Counted from the first letter of the stretch, positions 8,621 through 18,055 are shown. The stretch: DNA of 64,000 bases from Pseudomonadota bacterium (GCA_023439305.1 JAEXOO010000032.1:124001-188000), one strand, 5' to 3'. The notes: generated by a model not told the origin, from the letters alone. Numbers and translations are program-made.

Positions 8621-9934
8621 ATGACAGCAATTCAAGAACGCGTTGGGCGCGACGCTATCGAGCACGCCAGCATTGACGAAATCCGCAGTCTGCAGCTGGA
8701 GCGCCTGAAGTGGACGCTGCGGCATGCCTACGAGAATGTGCCCCACTATCGTCGCAAGTTCGACGAAGCCGGCGTGCATCCGGACGACCTCAAGCAGTTG
8801 TCCGACCTGTCCAAGTTCCCGTTCACGACCAAGCAGGATCTGCGCGACAATTACCCCTTCAACATGTTTGCCGTGCCCCGCGAGCAAGTGGTGCGCGTGC
8901 ACGCCTCCAGCGGCACCACGGGCAAGCCGACGGTGGTGGGGTACACCGCCAAGGATATTTCCACCTGGGCCGACCTGTTCGCCCGCTCCATGTGGGCAGG
9001 GGGCGCGCGTCCGGGCGATATCGCACATGTGGCCTACGGCTATGGCTTGTTCACGGGCGGACTGGGCGCGCATTACGGCGCTGAACGTCTGGGATGCACG
9101 GTGGTGCCTATGTCCGGCGGCCAGACGGAAAAGCAGGTTCAACTGATCCAGGATTTCCGCCCTGACGTGATCATGGTCACGCCGTCCTACTTCTGCAATA
9201 TCGTGGAGGAGATGGAACGCCAGGGCATCAATCCGCGCGAAACATCCCTGCGCATCGGTATCTTCGGGGCTGAGCCCTGGACAGGCCAGATGCGCCTGGA
9301 CATTGAACAGCGCGCCGGCATCGATGCCGTGGACATCTACGGCCTGTCCGAAGTCATGGGCCCAGGCGTCGCAATGGAGTGCGTCGAAAGCAAGGACGGT
9401 CCGGTGGTCTGGGAAGATCATTTCTTCCCGGAAATCATCAACCCCGAAACCGGCGAACCTGTGGCTGACGGCGAAAGCGGCGAACTGGTGTTCACCTCGC
9501 TCAGCAAAGAAGCCATGCCCGTCATCCGTTACCGCACGCGCGACCTGACGCGCCTGTTGCCGCCGACCTCCCGCAGCATGCGCCGTATTGGCAAGATTAC
9601 GGGCCGCAGCGACGACATGCTGATTGTTCGAGGCGTGAACCTGTTCCCGACCCAGGTCGAAGAGCTGGTTTTGAAAGTGCCTGAACTGGGCGCGCAGTAT
9701 CAACTGGTGCTGAGCCGCAAGGGCAATATGGACGAGCTGGAAGTGCTGACCGAAGTGCGCGCCGAGCACAACCATCTGGATCAGGCGGCCCGCGATCTGC
9801 TGGCCAAGCGGCTGACCCACTCGATCAAGACCTTCATCGGCGTCAGCGCCCGCGTCAGCGTGCAGTCGGCCGGCGCGGTCGAACGTACCGTGACGGGCAA
9901 GGCCAAACGGGTCGTGGACAAGCGCTCCCTGTAA
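8621..9934 (+). CDS. paaK: Phenylacetate-CoA ligase
   Basis: PaaK (437 aa) activates phenylacetate to phenylacetyl-CoA with ATP and CoA, the entry step of the pathway. The adenylate-forming enzyme motifs are clear: the P-loop SSGTTGKPTVVGYT, YGLSEVMGPG, and the hinge/A8 region RSDDMLIVRGVNLFP. I used the ATG at 8621 (GGAG at 8610-8613). An upstream in-frame extension would read back through the paaI end. It is the last gene of the operon and a strong terminator follows. paaF, paaH, paaJ and a PaaR/PaaX regulator are absent from the window. Confidence 0.96.
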   Translation: MTAIQERVGRDAIEHASIDEIRSLQLERLKWTLRHAYENVPHYRRKFDEAGVHPDDLKQLSDLSKFPFTTKQDLRDNYPFNMFAVPREQVVRVHASSGTTGKPTVVGYTAKDISTWADLFARSMWAGGARPGDIAHVAYGYGLFTGGLGAHYGAERLGCTVVPMSGGQTEKQVQLIQDFRPDVIMVTPSYFCNIVEEMERQGINPRETSLRIGIFGAEPWTGQMRLDIEQRAGIDAVDIYGLSEVMGPGVAMECVESKDGPVVWEDHFFPEIINPETGEPVADGESGELVFTSLSKEAMPVIRYRTRDLTRLLPPTSRSMRRIGKITGRSDDMLIVRGVNLFPTQVEELVLKVPELGAQYQLVLSRKGNMDELEVLTEVRAEHNHLDQAARDLLAKRLTHSIKTFIGVSARVSVQSAGAVERTVTGKAKRVVDKRSL

Positions 9935-9953
9935 TCGCGGCGCAGTGCAGCTG

Positions 9954-9985
9954 AAACGGCTCTGCCCATATGGCAGAGCCGTTTT
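9954..9985 (+). terminator. Rho-independent terminator of the paa operon
   Basis: AAACGGCTCTGCC (9954-9966) pairs perfectly with GGCAGAGCCGTTT (9972-9984) around a 5-base loop and runs into a T-stretch. It lies 20 bases after the paaK stop. Confidence 0.93.
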
Positions 9986-10079
9986 TGTATTCGACCGTCT
10001 CACGGTATCATTCAGTCTTGCAGGCGGTTGGATCGTAAACCGATTCCAAGCCGTCTTTCTGTTTTTTGCGTGGCCGACC

Positions 10080-10538
10080 ATGTCCGATACAGTTCCCGGC
10101 GCTATTGCCGGCATAGGTACCGACCTTATCCGCATCGAGCGGATCGAACGCGCGCTGGCCCGGCATGGCGAGCGCTTCGTCGTCCGTATCCTGGGCGAGC
10201 AAGAGCGCATCGTCTACGCGCGCCGTGCGGCGCGCCATCCGGTGCGCGGCGTGCGCTATCTGGCCACCCGATTTGCCGCCAAAGAGGCCTTTTCCAAGGC
10301 GATCGGCCTGGGCATGCACATGCCCATGGCCTGGTCGCGTATGCAGACCTTGAACGCACCGGGCGGACGGCCTGTCGTACAGTTGTCGGGCGAGCTGCAA
10401 AGCTGGTTCGATGCGCGCTTCGGTGCTGCCCATATTTCCCTGACGGATGAATCCGACATGGCCATGGCCTTTGTCGTGCTGGAGCACAAGCTGCCGGCCA
10501 GCCGTCATTTTTCTCTTTCCGAGTCCGACACCCAATGA
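10080..10538 (+). CDS. acpS: Holo-[acyl-carrier-protein] synthase
   Basis: AcpS (152 aa) transfers the 4'-phosphopantetheine arm from CoA to apo-ACP. The two magnesium-binding motifs are present: GIGTDLIRIERI near the N-terminus and FAAKEAFSKAIG in the middle. I chose the ATG at 10080 (MSDTVPGAIAG). Earlier in-frame starts would read into the region just after the paa terminator and add a poorly conserved N-terminus. It overlaps nagZ by four bases (ATGA). The tail of about 20 residues past the core is longer than in E. coli AcpS. Confidence 0.93.
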   Translation: MSDTVPGAIAGIGTDLIRIERIERALARHGERFVVRILGEQERIVYARRAARHPVRGVRYLATRFAAKEAFSKAIGLGMHMPMAWSRMQTLNAPGGRPVVQLSGELQSWFDARFGAAHISLTDESDMAMAFVVLEHKLPASRHFSLSESDTQ

Positions 10539-11599
10539 GTTCTTCCTCGCCAGCCGTATTGCCTCCCGGTCCCGTCATGGTCGACGTGCAGGGCACCGTC
10601 TTGACGGATCAGGAGCGCCAGCGCCTGCGCCATCCCCTGGTGGGCGGCGTCATCCTGTTCAGCCGCAACTTCGAGAATCGCGCCCAACTGACGGCCCTGT
10701 GCCAGGCCATTCACGCCGAACGTGACGAACCGCTGCTGATCGCGGTCGATCACGAGGGCGGGCGCGTGCAGCGCTTTCGTGACGATGGCTTCACCACCTT
10801 GCCGGCCATGAGCCAACTGGGCGAATTGTGGACGCGAGATGCCGTCAAGGCTGCCGCCGTGGCGGCCGACACCGGCTACGTGCTGGCGGCTGAGCTGCGC
10901 GCCTGCGGCGTGGACATGAGCTTCACCCCTGTGCTGGATCTGGATTGGGGCGTCAGCAAGGTCATCGGCGACCGCTCCTTTCACCGTAGCCCGCGCGCCG
11001 TGGCCATGTTGGCCGCGGGCCTGATACGCGGCCTGAACAAGGCGGACATGGCTGCTTGCGGCAAACATTTTCCGGGACATGGCGGCGTCGAGGCCGATTC
11101 GCACCACGAAATCCCGGTTGACGATCGCCCGCTGGAGCAGATTCTGGACGAAGACGCGGCCCCGTATGGCTGGCTGGGCACCTTGCAACTACCCTCGGTG
11201 ATGCCGGCGCACGTCATCTATTCAAAGGTCGATCCCAATCCGGCGGGCTTTTCTCCCTACTGGATCCAGCGCGTGCTGCGCAAGGCGCTGGCCTACGACG
11301 GCGTGGTGTTCTCGGACGACCTGACCATGGAAGGCGCCTCGGTGGCCGGTGATATCCTGGAACGCGCTCAGGCCGCATTGGGCGCGGGCTGCGACATGGT
11401 GCTGGTCTGCAATCGCCCGGATCTGGCTGACGAGCTTCTGGAGCGCCTGGAGCGTCTGGAGTTCACGCCATCGCCCGAATCGACTGAACGCATCCGCACG
11501 CTGATGCCAACCACCCCCGCTCTGGACTGGGACGCCCTGCAGGCGGACGAGCACTATCAATATGCCCGCGGACTTCAATCTAAAATCCTTTCTGTCTGA
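10535..11599 (+). CDS. nagZ: Beta-N-acetylhexosaminidase NagZ
   Basis: This is a family 3 glycoside hydrolase (354 aa) of cytoplasmic peptidoglycan recycling, which removes GlcNAc from anhydro-muropeptides. Diagnostic motifs are DHEGGRVQRF, KHFPGHGGVEADSHHEIP (the KHFxGHG signature with the catalytic His loop) and the nucleophile region VFSDDLTMEGAS. There is no signal peptide, in keeping with a cytoplasmic enzyme. The reading frame overlaps acpS by 4 bases and uvrC by 38 bases. Confidence 0.95.
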   Translation: MSSSSPAVLPPGPVMVDVQGTVLTDQERQRLRHPLVGGVILFSRNFENRAQLTALCQAIHAERDEPLLIAVDHEGGRVQRFRDDGFTTLPAMSQLGELWTRDAVKAAAVAADTGYVLAAELRACGVDMSFTPVLDLDWGVSKVIGDRSFHRSPRAVAMLAAGLIRGLNKADMAACGKHFPGHGGVEADSHHEIPVDDRPLEQILDEDAAPYGWLGTLQLPSVMPAHVIYSKVDPNPAGFSPYWIQRVLRKALAYDGVVFSDDLTMEGASVAGDILERAQAALGAGCDMVLVCNRPDLADELLERLERLEFTPSPESTERIRTLMPTTPALDWDALQADEHYQYARGLQSKILSV

Positions 11600-13385
11600 A
11601 TTGCCGAATCTGCCGGGCGTGTACCGGCATATCGACGAGCAGGGCGAGGTGCTGTACGTGGGCAAGGCCCGCGACCTGAAACGCCGTGTCAGCTCGTATT
11701 TTCAGAAGAACCTGAGCAGCCCGCGCATCGCCCACATGGTGGCGCGGGTGGCGCGCATCGAGGTCACGGTGACGCGCAGCGAAGCCGAGGCCCTGCTGCT
11801 TGAAAACAACCTGATCAAGCGTCTGCGGCCGCGCTACAACATCCTGTTCCGGGACGATAAGTCGTACCCGTACTTGATGATCAGCGCGCATGAGGCGCCG
11901 CGCATTGCTTATTACCGGGGCAGCACCAGCGGCAAAGGGCATTTTTTCGGCCCTTATCCCAACTCCTGGGCGGTGCGCGAAACCATACAGATTCTGCAGC
12001 GCGTGTTCCGCTTGCGCACCTGCGAGGACAGTGTCTACGCCAATCGCACGCGCCCCTGTCTGCTGCATCAGATCGGACGCTGTTCGGCGCCTTGCGTGGA
12101 TTTGGTGTCGCCCGAGCAATATCAGCAGGATGTACAGCGCGCCATCCGTTTTCTGGACGGCCATACCTCCGAAATCCTGGATGATCTTCAGGGTCGCATG
12201 ATGCGGGCCTCCGAAAGTCTGGACTTCGAGCAGGCCGCCGCGCTGCGCGACCAGATGAAGGCCTTGTCCGCCGTGCTGCAGCAGCAGAGCATGGAGCAGG
12301 TCGGCAACGATGATGTGGACATCATTGTGGTGGCCAATGCCGGCGGCAAGTTCTGCGTCAACCTGGCCATGGTGCGCGGCGGCCGCCACCTGGGCGACCG
12401 GGCCTTCTTCCCGACCCAGATCAACGATGATTCGCCTGGCGATGTGCTGGCGGCTTTTATTGCTCAGCACTATCTGGAGCGCCGCATGCCGCCGGTTCTG
12501 GTGTGCTCGCATGCCTTGCCCGATCCTGATCTGATGCCGCTGCTGGCCGAGCAGACGGGGGTCAAGGCCCGTGTGTTGACTCGCCCTCAAGGCGTGCGCA
12601 AGACCTGGCTGGAGCAGGCGGGCAAGAACGCCGAGCTGGCGCTGGCGCGGGTGCTGAGCGAATCCACGGCACGGGCTGATCGCACGCGTGCTCTGGCCGA
12701 GGCTCTGCAGCTCGATCTGGACGAAGCCCAGCTCGATGCCTTGCATATCGAATGTTTCGACATCAGTCATACAGCCGGGGAGGCTACCCAGGCTTCCTGT
12801 GTGGTGTACAGGCAGCACGCCATGCAGCCTTCCTTATATCGCCGCTACAATATTGCCGGCATTACGCCGGGCGACGATTACGCGGCCATGCGTCAAGTGC
12901 TGAACCGGCGTTTTGCCCGTGTCGCAGAAGGTTTGGCCGAGCTGCCCGACATTGTCCTGATCGACGGCGGAAAAGGGCAGGTCGAAATTGCGCGTCAGGT
13001 CTTTGTGGAGCTGGGACTGGACATCCATGTGCTGGTCGGGGTGGCAAAGGGCGAGAAGCGCAAGGTCGGGCTGGAAACACTGGTTTTTGCGGACGACAGG
13101 CCGTCGGTGGCGCTGGGCGTCGAGTCGGCCGCCCTTATGCTGGTGGCCCAGGTGCGTGACGAGGCTCACCGCTTTGCCATCACCGGCATGCGCGCTCAGC
13201 GCGCCAAGGCCCGCAATGTGTCGCGTCTGGAGGATATAGCCGGCGTCGGCGCCAAGCGCCGCCAGCGTCTGCTGGCTCGGTTTGGCGGCTTCAGCGGCGT
13301 GGCCGACGCCAGCATGGACGAGCTCAGTTCGGTCGACGGAATTTCAACTGAGCTGGCCGAGCGTATTTATCATGCTTTACGATAG
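11562..13385 (+). CDS. uvrC: Excinuclease ABC subunit C
   Basis: UvrC (607 aa) makes the two incisions in nucleotide-excision repair. In order it has the GIY-YIG nuclease domain (LPGVYRHIDEQGEVLYVGKA), the Cys-rich segment, the UVR motif (DFEQAAALRDQMKAL), the RNase-H-like domain (ECFDISHTAGE; DIVLIDGGKGQ) and C-terminal helix-hairpin-helix repeats (LEDIAGVGAKRRQRLL). It starts inside the 3' end of nagZ and lies 36 bases before pgsA. Confidence 0.97.
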   Translation: MPADFNLKSFLSELPNLPGVYRHIDEQGEVLYVGKARDLKRRVSSYFQKNLSSPRIAHMVARVARIEVTVTRSEAEALLLENNLIKRLRPRYNILFRDDKSYPYLMISAHEAPRIAYYRGSTSGKGHFFGPYPNSWAVRETIQILQRVFRLRTCEDSVYANRTRPCLLHQIGRCSAPCVDLVSPEQYQQDVQRAIRFLDGHTSEILDDLQGRMMRASESLDFEQAAALRDQMKALSAVLQQQSMEQVGNDDVDIIVVANAGGKFCVNLAMVRGGRHLGDRAFFPTQINDDSPGDVLAAFIAQHYLERRMPPVLVCSHALPDPDLMPLLAEQTGVKARVLTRPQGVRKTWLEQAGKNAELALARVLSESTARADRTRALAEALQLDLDEAQLDALHIECFDISHTAGEATQASCVVYRQHAMQPSLYRRYNIAGITPGDDYAAMRQVLNRRFARVAEGLAELPDIVLIDGGKGQVEIARQVFVELGLDIHVLVGVAKGEKRKVGLETLVFADDRPSVALGVESAALMLVAQVRDEAHRFAITGMRAQRAKARNVSRLEDIAGVGAKRRQRLLARFGGFSGVADASMDELSSVDGISTELAERIYHALR

Positions 13386-13421
13386 GCGTGAGCCTTTATC
13401 CATTTAGGTTAGTATCAAGCT

Positions 13422-13994
13422 ATGCCTTTTAATTTGCCTATCGCCCTTACGTGGCTTCGCATCGTCCTGATCCCTCTGATCGTGGCGCTTTATTACCTGC
13501 CCGAAAGCTGGTTGTCCGAGCCCACGCGCGATTTGTGGGCGGCGCTGGTATTCATTGTGGCGGCGCTGACTGACTGGTTCGACGGCTGGCTGGCCCGGCG
13601 CTGGAATCAGACGTCCTCGTTCGGAGCCTTTCTGGACCCCGTCGCCGATAAGCTCATGGTGGGCGCGGCTTTGCTGGTGCTGCTCGACCTGAACCGGGTG
13701 GATGCGTTCATCGCCTTGATCATTATCGGCCGGGAAATCACCATTTCCGCATTGCGGGAATGGATGGCCAAGATCGGCGCCAGTGGTAGTGTGGCTGTTC
13801 ACCGGCTCGGCAAGTTCAAGACGGCGGCGCAGATGGTGGCCATTCCCTGCCTGCTGTACTGGCATCCCATCATGGGCGTGCCGACCCGCATTGTCGGCCA
13901 GGCGCTGATCGTCGTGGCCGCTGTTCTGACGGTCTGGTCCATGTGTTATTACCTGCAGAAGGCCTGGCCCGAAATCAAGAAAAAGCAGATCTGA
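13422..13994 (+). CDS. pgsA: CDP-diacylglycerol-glycerol-3-phosphate 3-phosphatidyltransferase
   Basis: This membrane enzyme (190 aa) makes phosphatidylglycerol phosphate, the committed step to phosphatidylglycerol and cardiolipin. The CDP-alcohol phosphotransferase motif DG-x2-AR-x8-G-x3-D-x3-D is intact, running from DGWLARRW to FLDPVADK. Several membrane helices are visible. The uvrC-pgsA order is common in proteobacteria. Its stop lies 2 bases before the MFS transporter start. Confidence 0.95.
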   Translation: MPFNLPIALTWLRIVLIPLIVALYYLPESWLSEPTRDLWAALVFIVAALTDWFDGWLARRWNQTSSFGAFLDPVADKLMVGAALLVLLDLNRVDAFIALIIIGREITISALREWMAKIGASGSVAVHRLGKFKTAAQMVAIPCLLYWHPIMGVPTRIVGQALIVVAAVLTVWSMCYYLQKAWPEIKKKQI

Positions 13995-13996
13995 GC

Positions 13997-15250
13997 ATGT
14001 CTGATACGCAAACATCCACGCTGGATGGGCAACTGGCCCCCAGCTCTCGGGACTGGCAGGTTATCGGCGTCATCGGGATCGCTCATGCCAGCTCGCACTT
14101 CTTCCAGCTGATTCTGCCCACGCTGTATATCTCGCTGGGCCAGGAGTTTGGTTACGACTTCCTGACCCTGGGCGGGCTGGTCACCGCGTTTTATCTGGTT
14201 TCCTGCCTGGGGCAAGCCTCATCCGGTTTTCTGGTGGATCGGATCGGAGCCTTGCCGGTGCTCAAGGTGGGCCTGGGCTGTTTTGTGACTGCGGCATTGC
14301 TGATCGGCATGGCCAACGGTTATGCCATGCTGCTGGCGGGCGCCTTGATCGGGGGCGTGGGCAATGCCGTGTTTCATCCCGTGGACTACTCCATCATTAA
14401 TCATCGCGTCAGCCCGGCACGGCTGGGCCATGCCTTCAGCACGCACGGGCTGACGGGCAACCTGGGCTGGGCGTTGACGCCGGTTTTCATTACGTCGCTA
14501 ACCATTTATTTCAACTGGCGAGTGGCCGTTCTGTCGGCGGCCGCGCTGATTGCCGCCGTCCTGGTGCTGGTGCTGCTGAATCGCGATGCGCTTGCCGGCA
14601 GGAAAGTGGCGCGGGGCTCAGCAGGCGCCAAAGAGGCTCCTAAAGAGTCCATCTGGACGACGCTGTCCACTCTATTGTCCAAGCCTGCTCTGTGGGGTGC
14701 GTTTCTGTTCTTCGCCTTCGCCACGGCAGCCATGGCCGTCGTGCAGAACTACACCATTCCCATGCTGCACAGCACCTATGGCATTGACAAGGTGCTGGCG
14801 GGGTCTGCCCTGTCTGGCTATATGCTGGCATCGGCTGCCGGGATGCTGGTGGGCGGCTTCATCGCCTCCAGCACGCCGCGCTCGGAATTGATCGTGTTCG
14901 TTTCGTTGATTGTTTCCGGTACGATGCTGCTGGTCTTGGGAGCGGGCTGGGTGGCGCCTGCCTTGGCGCTATTTTTTGTGGGTGCCGCTGGCTTTTGCTC
15001 GGGCATCGCCTCGCCGTCGCGAGACATGCTGATTCGGCGCGTCACCCCTAAGGGATCCACAGGAGCCGTGTACGGTCTTGTGTATTCGGGTATGGACGTG
15101 GGCTCGTCCATCGCTCCAGTGGGTTTTGGGCTGCTGCTGGACGCCGGCCTGAGCCAGGCACCCTGGTACGGCGCCGCCATCGGGTACTGGACCGCAGCCG
15201 GGCTGGCTGTGTATGTGGCATCCACGGTGACGCGCGCTGCCCCTCGCTAG
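13997..15250 (+). CDS. MFS transporter, Fsr (fosmidomycin-resistance)-like
   Basis: This is a 417-residue 12-helix major facilitator. The N-terminal half (GIAHASSHFFQLILPTLY, then FHPVDYSIINHRVS and HAFSTHGLTGNLGWAL) is close in style to Fsr-type exporters. The DRIG loop after helix 2 (FLVDRIGALPVLKVG) is the usual MFS motif A. I used the ATG at 13997, just past the pgsA stop; an in-frame start at 13943 would lie inside pgsA. It is followed by a terminator shared with queF. The substrate is unknown. Confidence 0.85.
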   Translation: MSDTQTSTLDGQLAPSSRDWQVIGVIGIAHASSHFFQLILPTLYISLGQEFGYDFLTLGGLVTAFYLVSCLGQASSGFLVDRIGALPVLKVGLGCFVTAALLIGMANGYAMLLAGALIGGVGNAVFHPVDYSIINHRVSPARLGHAFSTHGLTGNLGWALTPVFITSLTIYFNWRVAVLSAAALIAAVLVLVLLNRDALAGRKVARGSAGAKEAPKESIWTTLSTLLSKPALWGAFLFFAFATAAMAVVQNYTIPMLHSTYGIDKVLAGSALSGYMLASAAGMLVGGFIASSTPRSELIVFVSLIVSGTMLLVLGAGWVAPALALFFVGAAGFCSGIASPSRDMLIRRVTPKGSTGAVYGLVYSGMDVGSSIAPVGFGLLLDAGLSQAPWYGAAIGYWTAAGLAVYVASTVTRAAPR

Positions 15251-15267
15251 ACGCGCACGAATCATTG

Positions 15268-15297
15268 AAAAGGCCACTGCATCGCAGTGGCCTTTTT
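15268..15297. terminator. Bidirectional terminator between the MFS gene and queF
   Basis: AAAAGGCCACTGC (15268-15280) pairs with GCAGTGGCCTTTTT around a 3-base loop. It has A's on the left and T's on the right, so it can stop transcripts from both converging genes. Confidence 0.9.
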
Positions 15298-15347
15298 GTT
15301 TTCTATCGGCATTTCCGCCAGGATGTGGATAGTCCCAGACTGCGCTC

Positions 15348-16169
15348 TTACTGTCGCGCCAGGCGTGGTTCGTCGACATCGTCCGGGTGGCTGCTGCGCC
15401 AGGGATTGATGTCCAGGCCGCCGCGGCGAGTGTAGCGGGCATAGACCAGCAGGCGCTCGGGCCGGCACAAGGCCATGATGTCGCTGTAGAGACGTTCTAC
15501 GCAGTGCTCGTGGAATTCGGTGTGGCGGCGCAGCGACACGATATAGCGTAATAGGGAAGCAGGGTCGATCTGCGGGCCGGTGTAACGCACTTGCACGCTG
15601 CCCCAGTCGGGCTGGCCCGTGACTGGGCAGTTGGATTTGAGCAGGTCGGACACCAGGGACTCGGTGACGGTGGTGGCACCAGGCAGGCAGCGCAACAGAT
15701 CGCTCTGGGGGGTGTAGTCCCGGATCTCGATGTCCAGTTGGTCGATGCTGCGACCTTCCAGTGTGCCGATGCGCTGGTCCTGCAGCGCTTCCAGGGGCAG
15801 CAGCGTGACATCGATAGAGGCGCCGACGACGGCGCTCAGGTCTTGTGTCATGCGCTGGCGCAGTGTTTCTGCATTGTCCATGACCTCGTCGTTGAAAGAG
15901 TTCAGATAAAGCTTGAATGACTTGGATTCGACGATGCGTGGGCTGTTCCAAGGTATGGAAAAACGAGCTAGCGCGACTACGGGCTTGCCTTTGGGATTCA
16001 GCCAGGACAATTCGTAGCCGTTCCAGATATCGGCTCCGTGCCATTGATTGGGTACGGTCAGCGCAGCGCGGTTGATGGCGCGGTCGATGCCGAACAGCAG
16101 GGATGGATCGTAGCGGGTGGGATAGACCACATCGTGGCCCAGCGGGGAGTCGTTCAGGGGATTGGTCAT
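15348..16169 (-). CDS. queF: NADPH-dependent 7-cyano-7-deazaguanine reductase QueF
   Basis: QueF (273 aa, the long two-domain form) reduces preQ0 to preQ1 in queuosine biosynthesis. The signature ESKSFKLYLNSFN is present and the active-site Cys lies in LLKSNCPVTGQPDWG; the C-terminal half carries the second T-fold domain. I chose the ATG at 16169. A TTG five codons upstream would also be open but is unlikely. queH, a later step of the same tRNA modification route, lies 12 kb away. Confidence 0.95.
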   Translation of the reverse strand: MTNPLNDSPLGHDVVYPTRYDPSLLFGIDRAINRAALTVPNQWHGADIWNGYELSWLNPKGKPVVALARFSIPWNSPRIVESKSFKLYLNSFNDEVMDNAETLRQRMTQDLSAVVGASIDVTLLPLEALQDQRIGTLEGRSIDQLDIEIRDYTPQSDLLRCLPGATTVTESLVSDLLKSNCPVTGQPDWGSVQVRYTGPQIDPASLLRYIVSLRRHTEFHEHCVERLYSDIMALCRPERLLVYARYTRRGGLDINPWRSSHPDDVDEPRLARQ

Positions 16170-16473
16170 GGGCGGGTAATACAACAGCAGAACAATGGGT
16201 CTGTACAGCGGCCGGGTAAGCGCTGCCGCGAGTCGTCATTATCCCACATGGTGAAACTGCTGTCCCAGCATGCAGGAAATGGCTGCTGCGACGCACATCT
16301 CCTCATTTCATAAAAGAGAAAAGCATTTCATATCTCGAAATATAAATTTTAATATCATGATTTTAAAGGAAAAAATATTTAGTCTTGTATAAGATATAAA
16401 ACATCATTGCGGCGCAGCATTTATATAGACTGTAGTCATCTGTTCACCATCATCTCTGATAGAGGAGTCAACC
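16170..16473 (+). promoter_or_regulatory. AT-rich control region upstream of aceA, with a tandem repeat
   Basis: This stretch holds no gene. From about 16300 it is strongly AT-rich. It contains CATTTCATA twice (16304-16312 and 16324-16332), exactly 20 bases apart, so on the same helix face. ATTTC/GAAAT half-sites (16325-16329 and 16337-16341) overlap the second copy. This is a candidate operator for the glyoxylate-shunt gene; no regulator can be named. An AGAGGAG ribosome site precedes the aceA ATG. Confidence 0.5.
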
Positions 16474-17781
16474 ATGAATGCACGAGAAGCCGAAATCCGG
16501 AACCTGCAAAAGCGCTGGGCCGAGGAACCCCGTTGGCAAGGCGTCAAGCGCGGCTATACCGCCGAAGAAGTGATTCGGCTGCGTGGTTCCCTGGTCGAGG
16601 AACACACGCTGGCGCGACGCGGAGCCGAGCGGCTTTGGCAGTCCATCAACCAGGAACCCTTTGTTAATGCCTTGGGTGCGCTGACGGGCAATCAGGCCAT
16701 GCAGCAGGTCAAGGCCGGGCTGAAGGCTATTTACCTGTCGGGTTGGCAAGTAGCGGGCGATGCCAATACGGCCGGTGAAATGTATCCCGATCAATCCCTG
16801 TATCCGGTCAATTCGGTGCCGTCGGTGGTGCGCCGCATCAACAATTCGCTCGCCCGTTGCGACCAGATTCAGTGGATGGAAGGTGTGAATCCGGGTGACG
16901 AAGGCTATATCGATTACTTTGCGCCCATCGTGGCCGATGCCGAGGCCGGGTTCGGCGGCGTGCTGAACGCCTTCGAGCTGATGAAAGCCATGATTGCAGC
17001 CGGAGCGGCCGGCGTGCATTTCGAGGACCAGTTGGCTTCGGCAAAGAAATGCGGCCACTTGGGTGGCAAGGTGCTGGTGCCCACGCGTGAGGCCGTCTCC
17101 AAGCTGGTGGCCGCCCGTCTGGCTGCTGACGTGCTGGATGTGCCCACGATTCTGGTGGCTCGCACCGATGCCGATGCGGCCGATCTGATCACCAGCGATG
17201 TGGACGAGTATGACCGCCCCTTTATCCTGGAAGAGCGCACCGTGGAAGGTTTTCACCGCACACGCGCCGGCCTGGATCAGGCGATCGCCCGCGGCTTGGC
17301 TTACGCACCCTATGCAGACTTGATCTGGTGCGAAACGTCCACGCCGAACCTGGAGTATGCGCGCCAGTTCGCCGAGGCAATCCATCGCCAGTTCCCTGGC
17401 AAGATGCTGGCTTACAATTGCTCGCCTTCGTTCAACTGGAAGAAGAATCTGGACGACGCCACGATCGCCAAGTTCCAGCGTGAACTGGGCGCCATGGGTT
17501 ACAAGTTCCAGTTCATCACGCTGGCCGGCTTCCATGCGCTGAACTACGGCATGTTCGAATTGGCGCACGGCTACGCCCGCAACCAGATGAGCGCATTCGT
17601 GCAGTTGCAGGAAAAAGAGTTCGCCGCCGCCGAGTTGGGCTTTACCGCCGTCAAGCATCAGCGCGAAGTGGGAACGGGCTATTTTGACGCCGTTACCCAG
17701 ACCGTAGAGGCCGGCAAGTCCTCGACGACAGCTCTGGCCGGTTCTACCGAGGCTCAGCAGTTCGCGACCTCGGAGGCCTGA
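16474..17781 (+). CDS. aceA: Isocitrate lyase
   Basis: This 435-residue enzyme splits isocitrate into glyoxylate and succinate, the first step of the glyoxylate shunt. The catalytic loop KKCGHLGGKVLVPT and the substrate-binding motifs SGWQVAGDAN and YNCSPSFNWKKN are intact. Length matches the short bacterial class. Phenylacetate degradation yields acetyl-CoA, so a shunt enzyme nearby makes metabolic sense, though it has its own control region and terminator. aceB is not in the window. Confidence 0.97.
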   Translation: MNAREAEIRNLQKRWAEEPRWQGVKRGYTAEEVIRLRGSLVEEHTLARRGAERLWQSINQEPFVNALGALTGNQAMQQVKAGLKAIYLSGWQVAGDANTAGEMYPDQSLYPVNSVPSVVRRINNSLARCDQIQWMEGVNPGDEGYIDYFAPIVADAEAGFGGVLNAFELMKAMIAAGAAGVHFEDQLASAKKCGHLGGKVLVPTREAVSKLVAARLAADVLDVPTILVARTDADAADLITSDVDEYDRPFILEERTVEGFHRTRAGLDQAIARGLAYAPYADLIWCETSTPNLEYARQFAEAIHRQFPGKMLAYNCSPSFNWKKNLDDATIAKFQRELGAMGYKFQFITLAGFHALNYGMFELAHGYARNQMSAFVQLQEKEFAAAELGFTAVKHQREVGTGYFDAVTQTVEAGKSSTTALAGSTEAQQFATSEA

Positions 17782-17820
17782 TCGGAGAGGGCGCCGGGTG
17801 CTGGGCGCCCCTTCCGATGC

Positions 17821-17863
17821 AGACAGCCCGCCGGCTTGCTCCAGCCGGCGGGCTGTCTTTTTT
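17821..17863 (+). terminator. Rho-independent terminator of aceA
   Basis: A 15-bp GC-rich stem (AGACAGCCCGCCGGC at 17821-17835 with its complement at 17844-17858) has an 8-base loop and is followed by TTTTT. A smaller hairpin (GGGCGCC/GGCGCCC type) lies just before it. Confidence 0.92.
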
Positions 17864-18055
17864 GTGTTTCCGGGAACGAGGAGGGGGCTGCCAGGGTCAG
17901 GCAATCCTGTTTACGTCAAGGCAGGTCGCTTAATTACCACGCTTCAGGAGGCGGGCTGACTTTCTGCATTTCGAGCTATAGAATCGCCGCAGGTCGGAAG
18001 GACTGTTCCGAACGGATACTGATCCCGTGGTCAGTCTGAGCTATAGCCGAAAGGC
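17864..18055. other. Non-coding stretch after aceA
   Basis: I see no gene here. The only structure noticed is a 9-base direct repeat, GAGCTATAG, at 17973-17981 and 18038-18046, and a small stem (CTGA/TCAG) between the copies. Neither is strong. Confidence 0.4.
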
